This document shows, in pieces, positions 10,599 through 22,800 of a stretch of DNA of 64,000 nt; position 1 is the first letter of the stretch; the number at the start of each line of letters is the position of its first letter. Source of the stretch: Varroa destructor (lineage: Eukaryota > Arthropoda > Arachnida > Mesostigmata > Varroidae); contig NW_019211454.1 of the NCBI RefSeq assembly GCF_002443255.2, positions 3,134,352 to 3,198,351 on the forward strand, read 5' to 3'. The notes beneath the pieces were generated by a model, which saw nothing but the letters and a program-made list of their open reading frames with translations, ran no database searches and was not told where the DNA came from. The position numbers and the translations under genes are program-made.

Positions 10599-12237
10599 TT
10601 AACTAAACTAAAACTTGATTTTCAAGCGATTTTTATGAGACAATCACGATCTAATTAGCTCGTACTGACCAGACCGCTGGTCGTGCATGCACGAAAAATT
10701 CGCCCAGATTCTGAAGCTATGTGTGCAAGCATAAGTAAACCCACGATAGCTCACTCAGATGCGTCCATATTGTTATTCATGTTAAGCTGTCATCTGTATG
10801 TATATCACTAAGCGAACATTTTAAACGAAAAGTGTTATTTTTATTGTCATTACATTCTACTTCCATAGATGTCCCATTGGACTTCTACAAATGATCCTTT
10901 TAAAAGCCGCTTTTGATTTAGTTGTTAAGCCCTTGAAAAAAAGTTAACATAGAAGTTGATTATTTCGGAACACCTAAACAACGACTACCATACTCGTTAA
11001 TATCTCGCTGAAGAACGAGTCCAATAGTACAAGCCTGTAAACAATTGAGTTAGATAGTATAGGAAACGGTAAACTGGATGAGCGAACCCCAATAACTGTG
11101 TAGCATCTATTTATTGATTTACAGTACCATATGCAAAAAAAAATGTGAGCTCCGCTTTACGCCTAGTTACCTTGATGCACAAATCAACGAAAAAATTGCA
11201 TATTTGCCCTATTATATATTTTCCGGCTTTGTGTTAATAATGTAACGCAAAACTACATCTGACAAGATAATTCATGCATATATAATAGATACGGGTGCGC
11301 CTAGTCCAAGATGGCCACGAGAAAAAGTTCGATTCATTACACAAACAAGTGGCTAAATAGATCACTACTGAATCAGTGAGTCATCGTTCTCGTGTTTCAT
11401 CCTTTCTACTATCACAAACTTTCTCTTATAGCCGCTGACTTAATTGCAACAGATACAACCATGTTTTCTGGTTTCACAATGTTTCGCATGCGCGATTTCT
11501 GCGTGCATTTATGCACAGACCGATATGACTTTGCGGTTATTACTTCTGCCTTAAACAGAAGTCATCTCTCAAACGGGCCGGGTGATCCCTGCATCACCTA
11601 TAATAAAAATGTCATCATCTTTATCTTTACTGTTATCGTCCTGCTCAGATCTGACTTTTTGCTCTAGCGTCAATACAAACACTGCCCCCCACCCTTCGGC
11701 ACTTCGGATGAAGAAAAACGAAGTGATCATTGAGCGAAAAAACCATACATATATATATATACGCATATATACATATATGTGTGTGTTCATAAAGGCGCGA
11801 ATTTTCAGTATATGCAATGCTCGATTCGTAACGTCGTTCAAACATTGCCAATGTATAACAGTCCATCTGTGCACTTTGCTCGTATTTTGCTGCTACTACG
11901 ACTGCTAAATGTTGTTAAATTGCTAATTTGCTTTTTGTTTAATTTGTGTTCATCACAATAATAAAATGTATTTACTCATACACAATTCATAAACACATCA
12001 ACAACAAGTACAGCGGTACCACGAGCGCAGGCCACCGTACACACACGCATGTTTCAGCAACTTTCCCGTCGCCGACGATATCTTCGACCTTGTCCGAGCG
12101 ACACGCGCATCTTCACGGAAAATCTTCGTCTTTTACATCATTGCCACTGTCGCCTGCTCCACCGTACAGAGGCGACGAAGCAAACAGCAAAGATCATCAT
12201 CACCCAACATGGACACAAACACACACAGAGACACAGG
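10599..12237. other. Non-coding stretch with TA/TG tract
   Basis: A 14-bp palindrome TCGTGCATGCACGA sits at 10681-10694. An imperfect TA/TG tract lies at about 11746-11784, and the ORFs crossing it (11569-11908, both strands) are discounted. From about 12000 the DNA is richer in CAC/ACA words, giving His/Thr/Ser-rich translations on the plus strand that look like repeat-driven text. Confidence 0.5.
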
Positions 12238-12465
12238 CTAGCAAACAGACCGATTCACACGCGAACATATGCACAGAGCAGTAGTAGCGGCTTTGGCATC
12301 ATTCAGAGAGGGCATTTTGTCTTCTACTTCACTGCTGCTGCTCTGAAAGTCTGGGTCGTCTTTATTTGAGGCTCCCACTATCGGACTATAGCTTTTGCCG
12401 TCGACAGACTGGCCAATAACAGCAAGCGTTGAGACTTCTGCAGTTTGCTTGTGTGTATCGTACAT
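12238..12465 (-). CDS. Unrecognised 75-codon ORF, hydrophilic and Ser/Asp-rich
   Basis: A complete minus-strand ORF runs from ATG (12465) to TAG (12238). The translation is hydrophilic, with SNKDDPDFQSSSSEVEDKM in its middle, a composition typical of disordered coding sequence rather than of AT-rich spacer. No domain is seen. A consensus CAG-GTACGT donor on the same strand lies just upstream (about 12494-12502), but no open frame leads into it from that side. The plus strand also carries overlapping open frames here (11946-12369), though these are Thr/His-rich and look repeat-driven. Chance remains quite possible. Confidence 0.2.
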   Translation of the reverse strand: MYDTHKQTAEVSTLAVIGQSVDGKSYSPIVGASNKDDPDFQSSSSEVEDKMPSLNDAKAATTALCICSRVNRSVC

Positions 12466-13894
12466 ATCATATATTATTGACGCATGCTAATACGTACCTG
12501 TGATAATAATGGTGATGCTTATAATTCGGTCAATGGTGACCGGGTAGCGGTTTTAAGGCGTCACCGTCTGCATGAGGTCGTCATATTGGTGAAGCTACAG
12601 CAAGAGTAGCTGGGCTGTAAAAAGCCGTTATCTTCTCGGCGGTCGTGCACCGGTGCGGTGCACGTATTTAATAACGTTTTAATGGATTTCCTGTCATAAT
12701 TTTTCATATTCATGCAAAAGCAACTGTACAATAACTTTTAATCATGTTATAATAAGAGTGATAATTATACAGTGACGAAAGGACTACAAATGTGTGGTTC
12801 ATCGAAAAGGCAATTGATGATGTTTATATGTATAACCCTTCTCAAAGATAGCGTGATTTAATCGAATCCTGCGGATAATGTCCCTGTTATGCATTACATC
12901 AGTGTTACCCCTGCCTTTAGTACTCGCTGAATATTATTTTACATAATATGTACATAACGTATGACATACGAACGGTATGCGACCAATGTTCTAGCATCAA
13001 TACACTCCTCCGTATACGCGTTTATGAAGTTAAATTTTTCGGACAACCGCGATCGGTTCATGAAGCCATAGAGGCAGATAACAGATAGTTTAGGTCCACG
13101 CACGCAACGTAGTGAACTTTTAAGTTGTTCTAAGTATCCTTGTTGGTAATGTTTTTTACCTTAGGTTTGTTTTAGTGGCGGGATAATTTTGGTGGTCAGA
13201 TTGTGGAAATTGCAGTAACTCTTAGAGGACGTATTGCAATTCCCAAATTCCCTTAATGATTAAAAATTTTTCAGTTCTTTATTTTTGTAGAATAGAAATA
13301 AGGTTTTAGATGTCTTAGGAGGGTGCTTCGTAGCTAAAATTTTGCCGATAACAGTTGGAAGGTCATTGAAGAAGTAAATAAAAGAGATAAGTTATTATCA
13401 AAGAATAATCATCACAAATATTTACATGCGGTGGAGTCTTAAAGCTTGAAAATTAAATAGGGCTTTTACAAGGTTACATCTGACATCTGCCTGTTTAGAG
13501 ATATATATTTATCGTCAGCTACAATGTTATACCAATTGTTCCGTTAGTGTGTTGGTGAAAAAAATTGATAGATATGATTACTAGACTATCACTGCTATTA
13601 TTATTATCTATTAAAAGCTCTTTGTAAAGTAGTTTTTCTACTTTTTATCTAACGGGAGATATTTATGAGGACGACACCATCATCGCCATCTTGTGCGTTG
13701 TCCAAACTTAGTTGGCAAGGGAAAGACATAACCGATATTCATCGGAATTAAGATGCCAACCCCGTGTAACAATGCGTACTTTCGAAGAAACGGAAAAATG
13801 CCGGAGCTGATTTGCTACAATGTCGACACAATGCTAAAATACCTCCCCTCGTTCTGCGGTCAACAAAAACTCGTCGTGGTGTCCCGTTCGTCAT
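12466..13894. other. Non-coding stretch with a short hairpin
   Basis: A hairpin at 12644-12664 has 8-bp arms (CGTGCACC and GGTGCACG) and a 5-base loop. A plus-strand ORF at 13753-13938 overlaps the minus-strand exon candidate that follows and is treated as its shadow. Nothing else is visible. Confidence 0.5.
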
Positions 13895-14047
13895 TTACTG
13901 TTGCGTTGCCACTAAGAGAAGGTTCGATTTTTCCCTGATTGTCTCATGACTTTTTCCAGCTTTCTCACACACAGTGTCAGCAGCGTCGTCGGCGTCGTCA
14001 TCCTCCATAACCGCCACGGTCAACTTTTGCATCAGATATAACAGATC
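13895..14047 (-). CDS. Candidate terminal exon, acidic segment, 50 codons
   Basis: On the minus strand a good 3' splice site (pyrimidine-rich GCTTTTTTGTGTATAG, ending at 14048) is followed directly by an open frame of 50 codons ending at TAA 13895-13897, phase 0. The segment contains an internal Met (MQKLTVAVME) and then the acidic run EDDDADDAAD, followed by charged residues. That is unusual for random AT-rich DNA but normal for a cytosolic or nuclear protein. The exon would hold the C-terminus. No upstream exon was matched. GAY/GCY codons in the acidic run could also come from a degenerate GACGACGCC-type repeat, which would weaken the case. Confidence 0.3.
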   Translation of the reverse strand, partial: DLLYLMQKLTVAVMEDDDADDAADTVCEKAGKSHETIREKSNLLLVATQQ

Positions 14048-15322
14048 CTATACACAAAAAAGCTTTCTAGAACGGAGAATTGCTTAGGAAAAATCCGCGG
14101 TTCATGTCCGGGATACAATGGAACTAAGCAAATAAGTCTCAGCAGCTACCATCTTAAGGCTATATATTCGTCCGAAGACAGAAATCTGTATGTTAGTCTA
14201 TTTTAGTACAATGACAAATTGAAGATATGAGCTATCTTGCATACACTATAGAAAAACATCCACATTTACATAACAGCTTAATATATCTACGAATGCAATA
14301 TTTATTATGGTGATAAACGAATGGATAGAAGGAGGGAACAAGCTCATCATAGATTAGGTTAGTCGTCTGCTGTAATGAAGCGTGACAATCGATACGTTAG
14401 TGCCACCGCTACCGATGATAACAATCACAGTCATCGGGCGCACTGATCTAAAAAGGACTGTTGAAAGACGAACTGATGAATCGAATCCAAGATCAATTGG
14501 GAGCTAATCTCGCGTACTACAGGCATCCGTTCTTATGCTATTCTTGGGATTAATACGTTAGAAGAAAGCTAGATTATTCGAGAATACAAACCGTAAACTT
14601 GCCATGACGAAGCCAGAAGGTTTGTATTCTGCGTATGAACCAATATGGAAGATCAGCTATTGCTCAGTGCCTTTGCGCCGGATGAAGCCTAACTGGGATT
14701 ATAGAGTGCCTAATCGACGATCTGTGCCATTGATGGTCACCCACTTTCGAAAGATCCGATGAAGGTCTTCATACGAGATTATGGATAGTGCGTACGATAG
14801 AAATTCGACTAAAGTGTATGAAAAAATCACCACGAAGGGCATAAGGGGCCATTTGTCTTTTTTGTTGTATATTTAAAAGTCTCTGTTTCGAATCATCTTC
14901 TTCTCATCTATGTGGCTATGGCAATTAGCTTGTTTATGAAAGATTTCAACAAGCATTACATGTGCCAATATTAGTCTGTTAATACTCACGTATTTAGAGA
15001 GAACACTGTCGAAAAATATTTATGGGCGAGCGGTGCAAGGCTGAATTTATCTAGCTAGAATCATGAACGAATGGGAGTAACATTGAGTACATCTGTTCGG
15101 TAGGTATTTTGCTGGCAGCACATGATTACAAACTATTTTAAATTCATAAACAAGTAACAACAATTCTATTTCAAACATCTTATAAAAAAAGAATACAAAT
15201 TTTGCAGGTATTTGTGTAACGCTGTTAGGGCCGAGGCATAAGGTGTCTAGTTTGTTCATAATTCTGCGGAATTTTCACTCTGCAAATAGTTCAGCGACCT
15301 ATAAAAACATAACATCGTTTAT
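14048..15322. other. Non-coding stretch
   Basis: I see no supported gene. A minus-strand ORF at 15047-15259 (70 codons) is Leu/Phe-rich and lies in AT-rich DNA. Sequence immediately before 15323 is unremarkable apart from AT richness. Confidence 0.5.
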
Positions 15323-15331
15323 AATGAGTTG

Positions 15332-15363
<32 letters not shown>

Positions 15364-15372
15364 CAACTCATT
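15323..15372. repeat. 50-bp perfect palindrome around (TA)15
   Basis: Arms AATGAGTTGC (15323-15332) and GCAACTCATT (15363-15372) are exact reverse complements flanking (TA)15 at 15333-15362, which is itself self-complementary. The full 50 bp is therefore a perfect inverted repeat. The unique arms show this is more than a simple microsatellite. Confidence 0.93.
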
Positions 15373-16192
15373 GTATATATAACAAAGTTCATTCATAAAA
15401 CTTGTATAGTATCATATATCCCCGGCAGAAGTTGAGACAGTGACCCTCGTCTCTAACCACTAAGGTCTTGGCTGTCCAAGTCACCTCGTTGAATGTACAC
15501 TTGTATATATCCATGAATTGAACTATTACAGATATTGTATTTTGACGACACTTAGCAAAGTTTTTTTTTCATCAGAATGGGCCTATTCAAATGGCATCTT
15601 AAATTTAGTGAATTTCATTCAGAAAATCTCTACGTATATCCTAAAACATAATTAGAGACCTGACGAGTATTTGCTTTCTATATATATCACCACATAATAT
15701 TTTCGGTGAGATAACTCATCTTTTTCTATCGCTGCCTCATTTCCAAATTCTGATAATTCCGCTTAACACTTCTAAGCAGATTTTATGGGGCCTTCTGAAA
15801 AGTTGAGAAACGCCGAAATGATTCGTTTTACTTCGTCATTCTTTGCCATAAGCTAACACACAGCGTTACGTCTTAACCAGTACTGAGATAGAATTTTGCA
15901 CGAATAGGCTGACTAACGATACGCAATTTGCCCAAGATTCGATCTCCTTGAGTACTTCACATATAGCTACGTTATTTACCTACATAATGTGAGATAACTA
16001 AATCGAAACAGACTTAACGAATAGAGTAACTTCAATCAATGGGGCAAGTGGGTGGTTGTGGGGACAGGGAGTGAGGGTGGATGGGGACACAGTTACCATC
16101 GTCCGCCGAGCTAACCTGTTAGTGGATAAACGAATGCCACAAGTGGCCGACTGCTTTTTTTCAAGACCAGAAGTATCTACCTTCTCTTCTTG

Positions 16193-16193
<1 letters not shown>
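15373..16193. other. Non-coding stretch between two TA tracts
   Basis: AT-rich, without open frames worth reporting. A G-rich patch at about 16040-16090 (GGGGCAAGTGGGTGGTTGTGG and neighbours) lies just before the next TA tract. Confidence 0.5.

Positions 16194-16235
<42 letters not shown>
16194..16235. repeat. (TA)21 microsatellite
   Basis: A pure TA tract of 42 bases, the longest in the window. It is flanked by TTGC on the left and TTGCA on the right, which nearly but not exactly mirror each other. The plus-strand ORF 16056-16250 owes its tail to this repeat. Confidence 0.95.
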
Positions 16236-16238
<3 letters not shown>

Positions 16239-16850
16239 CATGACCTATAGCGTAAAACGACTTTATGCGTCATTCTGTCGTCGTTGTTGTTGTTTTAAGT
16301 GCCAGAAGTGCAGGGCCAGCTGGCCGCTTGTGCGCCTCGTTTTCTACTGCCATGACAGCACGGAAGGTAACAGCAACCGTTAACCAGCATGCCAACGCGG
16401 TGCCTAAAATGATGGCACTTCCATACGTATATATTTGCAGGGCAGACGGGTCACGACAGCTGACTGTTGCTAGTCGCCCTGTCATCAATAGCGGGCGTTT
16501 CGAAACAGCTTTCCTGGTACCATCTCTTTTTCATACCCTTGTTTGGTGGAGGACGCAATCAGCGGCATAATCGCTGCTGATTTCCCTGATTCTGTTTTGG
16601 GGACTCACTGCAGCCGCTGCACGTAACATCGGCGCCGCCGCGGTGACAAAAGTGTCCGCTCCTGTCTCTACCTCTAAAACGGTTTGTTGGTCTGTATTGG
16701 ACATTCTGCATGTACAGCATATCATCACCTGATGGATGACTGAATAAAATGTATTTCAGAAAAAAGCACAGGCACACATACACACACAGATTTAGCGGTC
16801 GAATTGCCGGTAGCACGCGCTCTACTTGAAGTGACTGTGGCAGGCAATTC
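16236..16850. other. GC-richer islet with ORFs on both strands
   Basis: Locally GC-rich DNA gives open frames on plus (16265-16570) and minus (16270-16488, 16531-16728, 16559-16816). The minus frame 16270-16488 begins with ATG ATG and encodes a helix-like hydrophobic stretch (AIILGTALACWLTVAV). A possible small intron could join it to 16531-16728, but the sites are weak. The islet might be a promoter or 5' exon. No reading is clearly best. Confidence 0.3.
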
Positions 16851-19823
16851 TAAATAACAGCAACTAGCGGTCGGTCTTGTAACGATAATAAGAAGGCGGG
16901 GTTATCATTGTGTCTCTGCTGTTTCTACCCTACAAATGACGATATTTCGTAGCATCGTTTGTCTGACCCCCGGCTGCTAGTTGGTGTAATGAAGACAGGG
17001 GCATTTTTTGCGTTGCGTTAGTGATGACACTGGTGATACCTCGTTGTACGAATGCGACTTACAACTATCTCACATTCGGTTTTATTCACGGTGGGGGTAA
17101 GGAAGACTTGAGGGTTTCAGCAGTCTGATGCAGCACCGTTTCCTGTGGGTCACCGCGGCGGCTCGCGCTATGGAACGCAATGGGCGAAGGTTACAACGCA
17201 TAGAATAGGAGAATGTAGCGAGCACGATACAGATGCAAATAACAGAACTGCCGCTGATACTACATTTTGAAGCGTTTCAGAAATGTCACAGCTGTTCTAA
17301 AATTGCTAAGGGAAACAGAAATTATATTTAACACGCGAACTTGTACACATCCGTTAAGTATAACGTGGCAAGAATGCGAGCACCGAGGTCATAAAATAAT
17401 GCACACAACCTGATTTGTCAACTGGTTCCGTAGTTTAGAAGAAGTGAAGTAAACTCGGCACCTGTCTTTGATACGTCAAATGAGTGAGAGATTGTACTAT
17501 GATTGTTTCCCGAGTTTATATACTAAATCTGTACATTTCAGGAAAGAATTTTAAATCGTTAATGAATGAGGAGCAAGCGGATGTGTTTACTGCATGGAAC
17601 TGTTACGTAAATCATTTAGAGGGTGCTTATACGTATTCTAGAAGTACTACAGCTCGCGACATCGTGCCATTTCTCTTGCGAATAGTACAGATTGTTGTTG
17701 TTGTTGTTGTCGTTGCTCGTCCGTATGCCTATTTTGAAGGTTTTTAATAGAAAACACTGCTTGGATCACGAGTGAACACTTCTAGTAATGGAAGAAAGGT
17801 GGAGAATGAAGCTCCTAACCACAGATTCTGTTCCTGCTATAACATGAACGGATTATAATACGGATGCCAGTCAGGTGACTAACAATCGGTCCAATAACCT
17901 TTCGGTGCTGTTAAATTTTCGCAAAACAGCTTTTTTAGAAGCAAATATATAATGCATCCGATTTATTGGAATAATATTTCCATACGATACATTATACATA
18001 CACACTGTACACTACCCTTGAGACACAAGTTTAGTGAAATGCCAACCTGTAAAATTCAAGTTAGGTACAATAGTTGTCTTCTTTGAAAATCCAAGATACA
18101 TATTCTAGATGTACGATCTCAACATTCTGTATTGAAAACATAGTGTCATAGGTACGTTCCACTGACGCGTACGGCCCGATCGATCGAAATGTTTTTGCTC
18201 GTTTTATTCCCTACTGAATGGCAGAGAAGCAATTTCCCAATGCCACAACTGCACTGAACTTCACGTCCGATCCAAGAAGTCGACGCCAGTTCCAGAGACA
18301 GTCAACCAACAGCAGTCACATTGAAGTGTCCAACAATTGGGGTTTTTTCCTGGCGCTGTCGTCAACTTCACCACGAACTGTCAGACCCTAGCTGGAGGTA
18401 AGCCTCTAGACAACGATGCCCATCTCATTGGTTTGTCGGGGCACGAATCGATTCAGCGATATATAGTTCTGCATATACTGGAGTAAGCGGACATGTGTGT
18501 GTGAGTGTAGCGATATGCTCATTATGAACCACGGCACAGTTAGCTTTATCGATCGGATAATGACAATCGGGAGACAAGATGTCCGTGAGAATCTCTCGAA
18601 ATAAACGACTTCTCCCTTCAGTAATCGATTTCGCATGTTCGTAGCACATAGTTATCATTAGCGTGCGCTATTGTTGGCACAGCTCCCTCTTCTTTCTGAC
18701 GATCTGCGAACCGAGGTTTGTTGGGATAAAATAACGCGGGTGAACTGCGTGCAGTTGTCGACCGGCCTAAACCTCAGCGACAATAGGGAAACATTCATTG
18801 CTGGGCAAGCATTTTACTTGTTTATCTATTTCGCTAATTAAATTCATAATACTATATAGGGCTACGATAATCATCGTGAAGTGAGTATAGAAAATAGCAA
18901 AACAGCTTTACAAGTTCAACGGGCTGATGTTTAATAAGTTATTTGGTATAAAATGTGTTGGTACATCTGCAAATTATGAGAAAGACGTATCAAGCAGGAT
19001 ATCAAATAGATAACATGAGACTGCCGTACAAAGAATTGACCTAGCGACCGACTACCACGTGAGGAATACATTTTATCTAATATTTTGTCAAATCTATACG
19101 ATTTGCTTACCACCAAACGTAATCGGACAACCTCGTCTCGACTTTGCTTCAACCTCGGGCACCCCTTAGCAAGAGATTATCTACTGCTATCGTAGCGCTA
19201 AGTACTTTAATGAAGCCCAGCCCACCGGCTCCCATAGCCCAGCCCACCAAGTGTCACGACACCCCCTAGCATAGTCCACGATTTGGTGATAGCTGAAAAA
19301 AACCAGCTGAAAACGTTTTATTGGTATTTCTAGAAAGTGGTAGTGGAAGGATAAAGGAATCGGTGAGGAAGGCTGTCCCAAGAGGAAAACATTACAGACG
19401 GGGCAAACACACACCAAAACGGACGGCAACAATAAAATGACTGTCAATGTAATACTACCGCATCGCATTCGAATGTCACTTGAAGGATCTTTTATTTTTC
19501 TATGTATAATGGTATAAATGCATTGGTAAGCTTTCTCCTGGATATCTCAATGTCTCGCAACTACCTCAGATCGTCAATACGCGACTATTATGCCTAGAGG
19601 GAAGAATTCAAAATACCAGCCTATGGCACTAGGGTTATCTCAGGGACGTACGATGAACGCACTTAATCACACCATTGAACCTGTAAACGAATGAAGTCGC
19701 TTCCATTTGTTACATGCTTAAGGTTTGTCGTACCATCGTCACATATGGTAAGTAAACGATTTTTTCTAACTTCTATATCAATTTGTTTTTCATTGTCTTA
19801 GTTATAACAAGTCTTTAGTTAAT
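16851..19823. other. Largely empty stretch
   Basis: A plus-strand frame at about 16977-17131 is open and is followed by GTAAGG, without a start codon. (TTG)6 lies at 17692-17709. ORFs at 17484-17747, 18406-18658 and 19187-19468 have no domain. A GTAAGT at 19748 follows a 19-codon frame from ATG 19691, which is too short to weigh. Confidence 0.45.
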
Positions 19824-19852
19824 TAATTTTGACTTCTTTTAAGTCAAAATTA
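19824..19852. repeat. Perfect 12-bp inverted repeat, 5-base loop
   Basis: Arms TAATTTTGACTT (19824-19835) and AAGTCAAAATTA (19841-19852) are exact reverse complements around CTTTT. The transcript would fold as a short hairpin, but the loop and arms are too short for a typical animal microRNA precursor. Confidence 0.9.
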
Positions 19853-22800
19853 TAATGAATAACTACTCAATGGTAAAACCATAAATGAGACCATGACTAA
19901 AGAAGTTAAAGCGTTTTGAAAGGCAATTTTTAAAAGAACCCTACCGTATGCCTATGAAGTAGAAAAAAAACATGATGATACATTCTATAGTATAATTATT
20001 CGTGTGCGTTCTGCGAATCGTTTTTATATTTACTTAATTAGTAACAGAGCTTAAGGAAAGGTTAGTGAAACAAAAGCGCAGAACGTTTGCCCTTTCGTTT
20101 TGTTTAACAGCCATTGTAAAATGAAATTTAGAACTAAAGTAAATGCATCTTGGATGAAAATTGTATTTATATCATGAAAATGTTCTCAACATGGAATAGA
20201 AAATACGCATATTCGTTTTTAATAAGTCGTCCGTTATAGGTAAGGTTACGAATAACTATATAATTTTTTCTTATCTTCTAAGGCTTGCGTAGTAATAATT
20301 TTCAAAATAATAGTTCCGTGTCATTTGGCTTTGTATACAAACTATCGGATTCAAATGTTTTATACTAAATTTTAGAAAACTTCCATTGAAAGAAACAAAG
20401 CAAGCATTATATACACTAAGAATATTAAACAGCATACGGAAGATGTTAAAAATTGCGATTGCGCTTTAATTTTCTATGCCTTTTAAAATACCAAAACCCA
20501 AAAAGAAAAGAAAGGCAGTATTAAATTTACTACACTCTGTGTTATACAATAACTAGATATAAAATGCATACGGAAAGGTAATACATGAAAAAATGCCGAT
20601 CTCATCAAGCGACATCTGTGTCTTGAAGTCTGCTATGGAAAAATCTAAAAATATACGCGTTTCAAAGGCTAACGAATAATTTTTTCATTGTTTTTTTCTA
20701 CGAGTTCACAGTGCCAACTACGATTGATTATAGATCGTTAATGAAAATATCGTAGTCACGAAGAAATTCTGCTTTGCTAGATACAACAATATTAAATTTA
20801 AACATTACACGAGTGGAGTGTCGGTTAGAGGGAAACCAAAGTTAAAAATGGAGTGTGATCTTTAACTACTTTTTTACATTCGACGATTTCACTATGCCTT
20901 GTGGCTACCCAGTCTAGGCGCTTTATGCCTGAAAATTAATCCAGTTTTGACTTTAAATGACTTTCTTTCAGAAACTTTGGGTAGCTTAATGATATTGTAT
21001 ATGTGTATCTATATACTTTTTCTTTTTTCTGTTCGCCAGCGAATTTTTTCAGGTTTATATATGATACGAAGAAGGTAATTCGATCAAAATATTTCAGCGA
21101 GACACACACACACAGCGACACATGGAAAACTGCGATCATTAACGAAGCTACTTTTGTTTACCCATTGCCTGCTAACGCCACCTTTGAGCGCGGCTACTTT
21201 GAAAGGAGGAAATCAGCCCAATAGCTGACACTGTTGCACTAACTCGCCGTGAACGCTTACTTTGGGCAGTGCCGTAAAAAATCAAAAGAAGACAGTCGAA
21301 AACAAGAAGAAAAGTCATTGTCCTACCCGTAATCTTAGAGTTGTGGTTCATCATCGATTTGGAAACATTATTTGCCAGATACCGTTACAGGTTACCATAG
21401 AAGTAATTATATGGGAGAGAAGCTGCCTGCCTATACGTCGGCCATACCTGAGGACGCATTTGACAGAAATTGGCGATAAATCTTTTAAATCCAATAATCA
21501 GTTATTAATTGAGGATTGTGCCTCATAAGGAAAAGACCATTTCGGCTGCTTCTGAATAAGTTTCAGCTATAAGGCTCTATTTCATAAAAGCATAGTTTTT
21601 TAGATCTAACTGGTTGACACCGTAAAATGAAAGTTGAAGTACGTAATCTGAGAATTCGACTTTTTCCATACGTTGGAATTGTAGAGTGTAATGCATATAT
21701 ACCTACGGCGAAATGAAGGCTGTTGCACCATATTTTTGCCAAAAACTATCTCAAAATGTCCTTTAACATACTTAAAGTAAAGGTACCTCGTAACGTTCTA
21801 TAATTTCACTACTGGTCTTTTTAAAGATATTGTTGATTTTGTTTTAATCAAATTTGATGAAATATTGGAAATTCTTCGATCTCTGTCCTTAACCCGGGTT
21901 GGCTATTGTGTAGTACAATAGCATGCGAGCGATATAATCATTATTTTCAACATCAGATATTTTCACTCATACAAAAAAAAAAGTTTGCTTGAGATTATCT
22001 GTATTTGTTAAAATTAAAACCAGTTCAGAGATATTTTCAACACTAATAAACTACCATTGTCAAGTTTAGCACAACAACAGTAATATTATATTAGGCTAGA
22101 CAACTATTTTCGAGTGGGGCGCCACACATATGGGTTCTGTATGACACCGATATAAAGCTACTAAAAACAAGCCCCCGTCTAACACCTTCTGAGTGCGTTG
22201 GTTTGGCCGTCGCTTGTCCAGATTCACCTTTGGTAAATCGCCGTGGCATACTGTTACTATACTGTTTCATAAGTCAGTTGGAAGAAAACCCAGGCAAGTG
22301 TAAGAAGACCAATCCCGGGTAGACTTCATAGTGGAGACATGTTTTGATGCTATATTGAATGGATGTGTCAGAGGACTTGTTTAGGCGGTAAAGGTGACTG
22401 TAAGCGTTAAAAAGAAATCATACTGAACGTCTGAACAATGCTACACAGAAATACAGAAAAACTGCAGCATCTACTAAACGGGGTAAAATCTCTGTGAAGA
22501 GGGCAGATCACAGTACATAAAGTAGTTGCGCAGCGTCCCTAACACGTTCAAATATCCCACCATGGGAAAATCAAATTTACATAGCTAGTCGATATACGTT
22601 TATACTGTTCCTAATGATTAGAACGACACAGCGGCTCTCTTTACCGAAAGAACTGTGAGCTCTAGAAATGGCAAGACAGAAATCGTCAAACAATGAGGTA
22701 CATTGAGGACGAGTCCTCAAAAGGTAAAACGAAACGCATTGAAATGAAGAAATAAACAGATAGAACGCTGTTTGTGTTCTTTTCTTCTGGTAACTGAAGT

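Noticed and set aside
19691..19753. Short ATG frame ending at GTAAGT (and a similar one at 23634-23696).
   Set aside because: Nineteen codons before a hexamer that occurs about 16 times per strand by chance; the translations show no signal peptide or motif.
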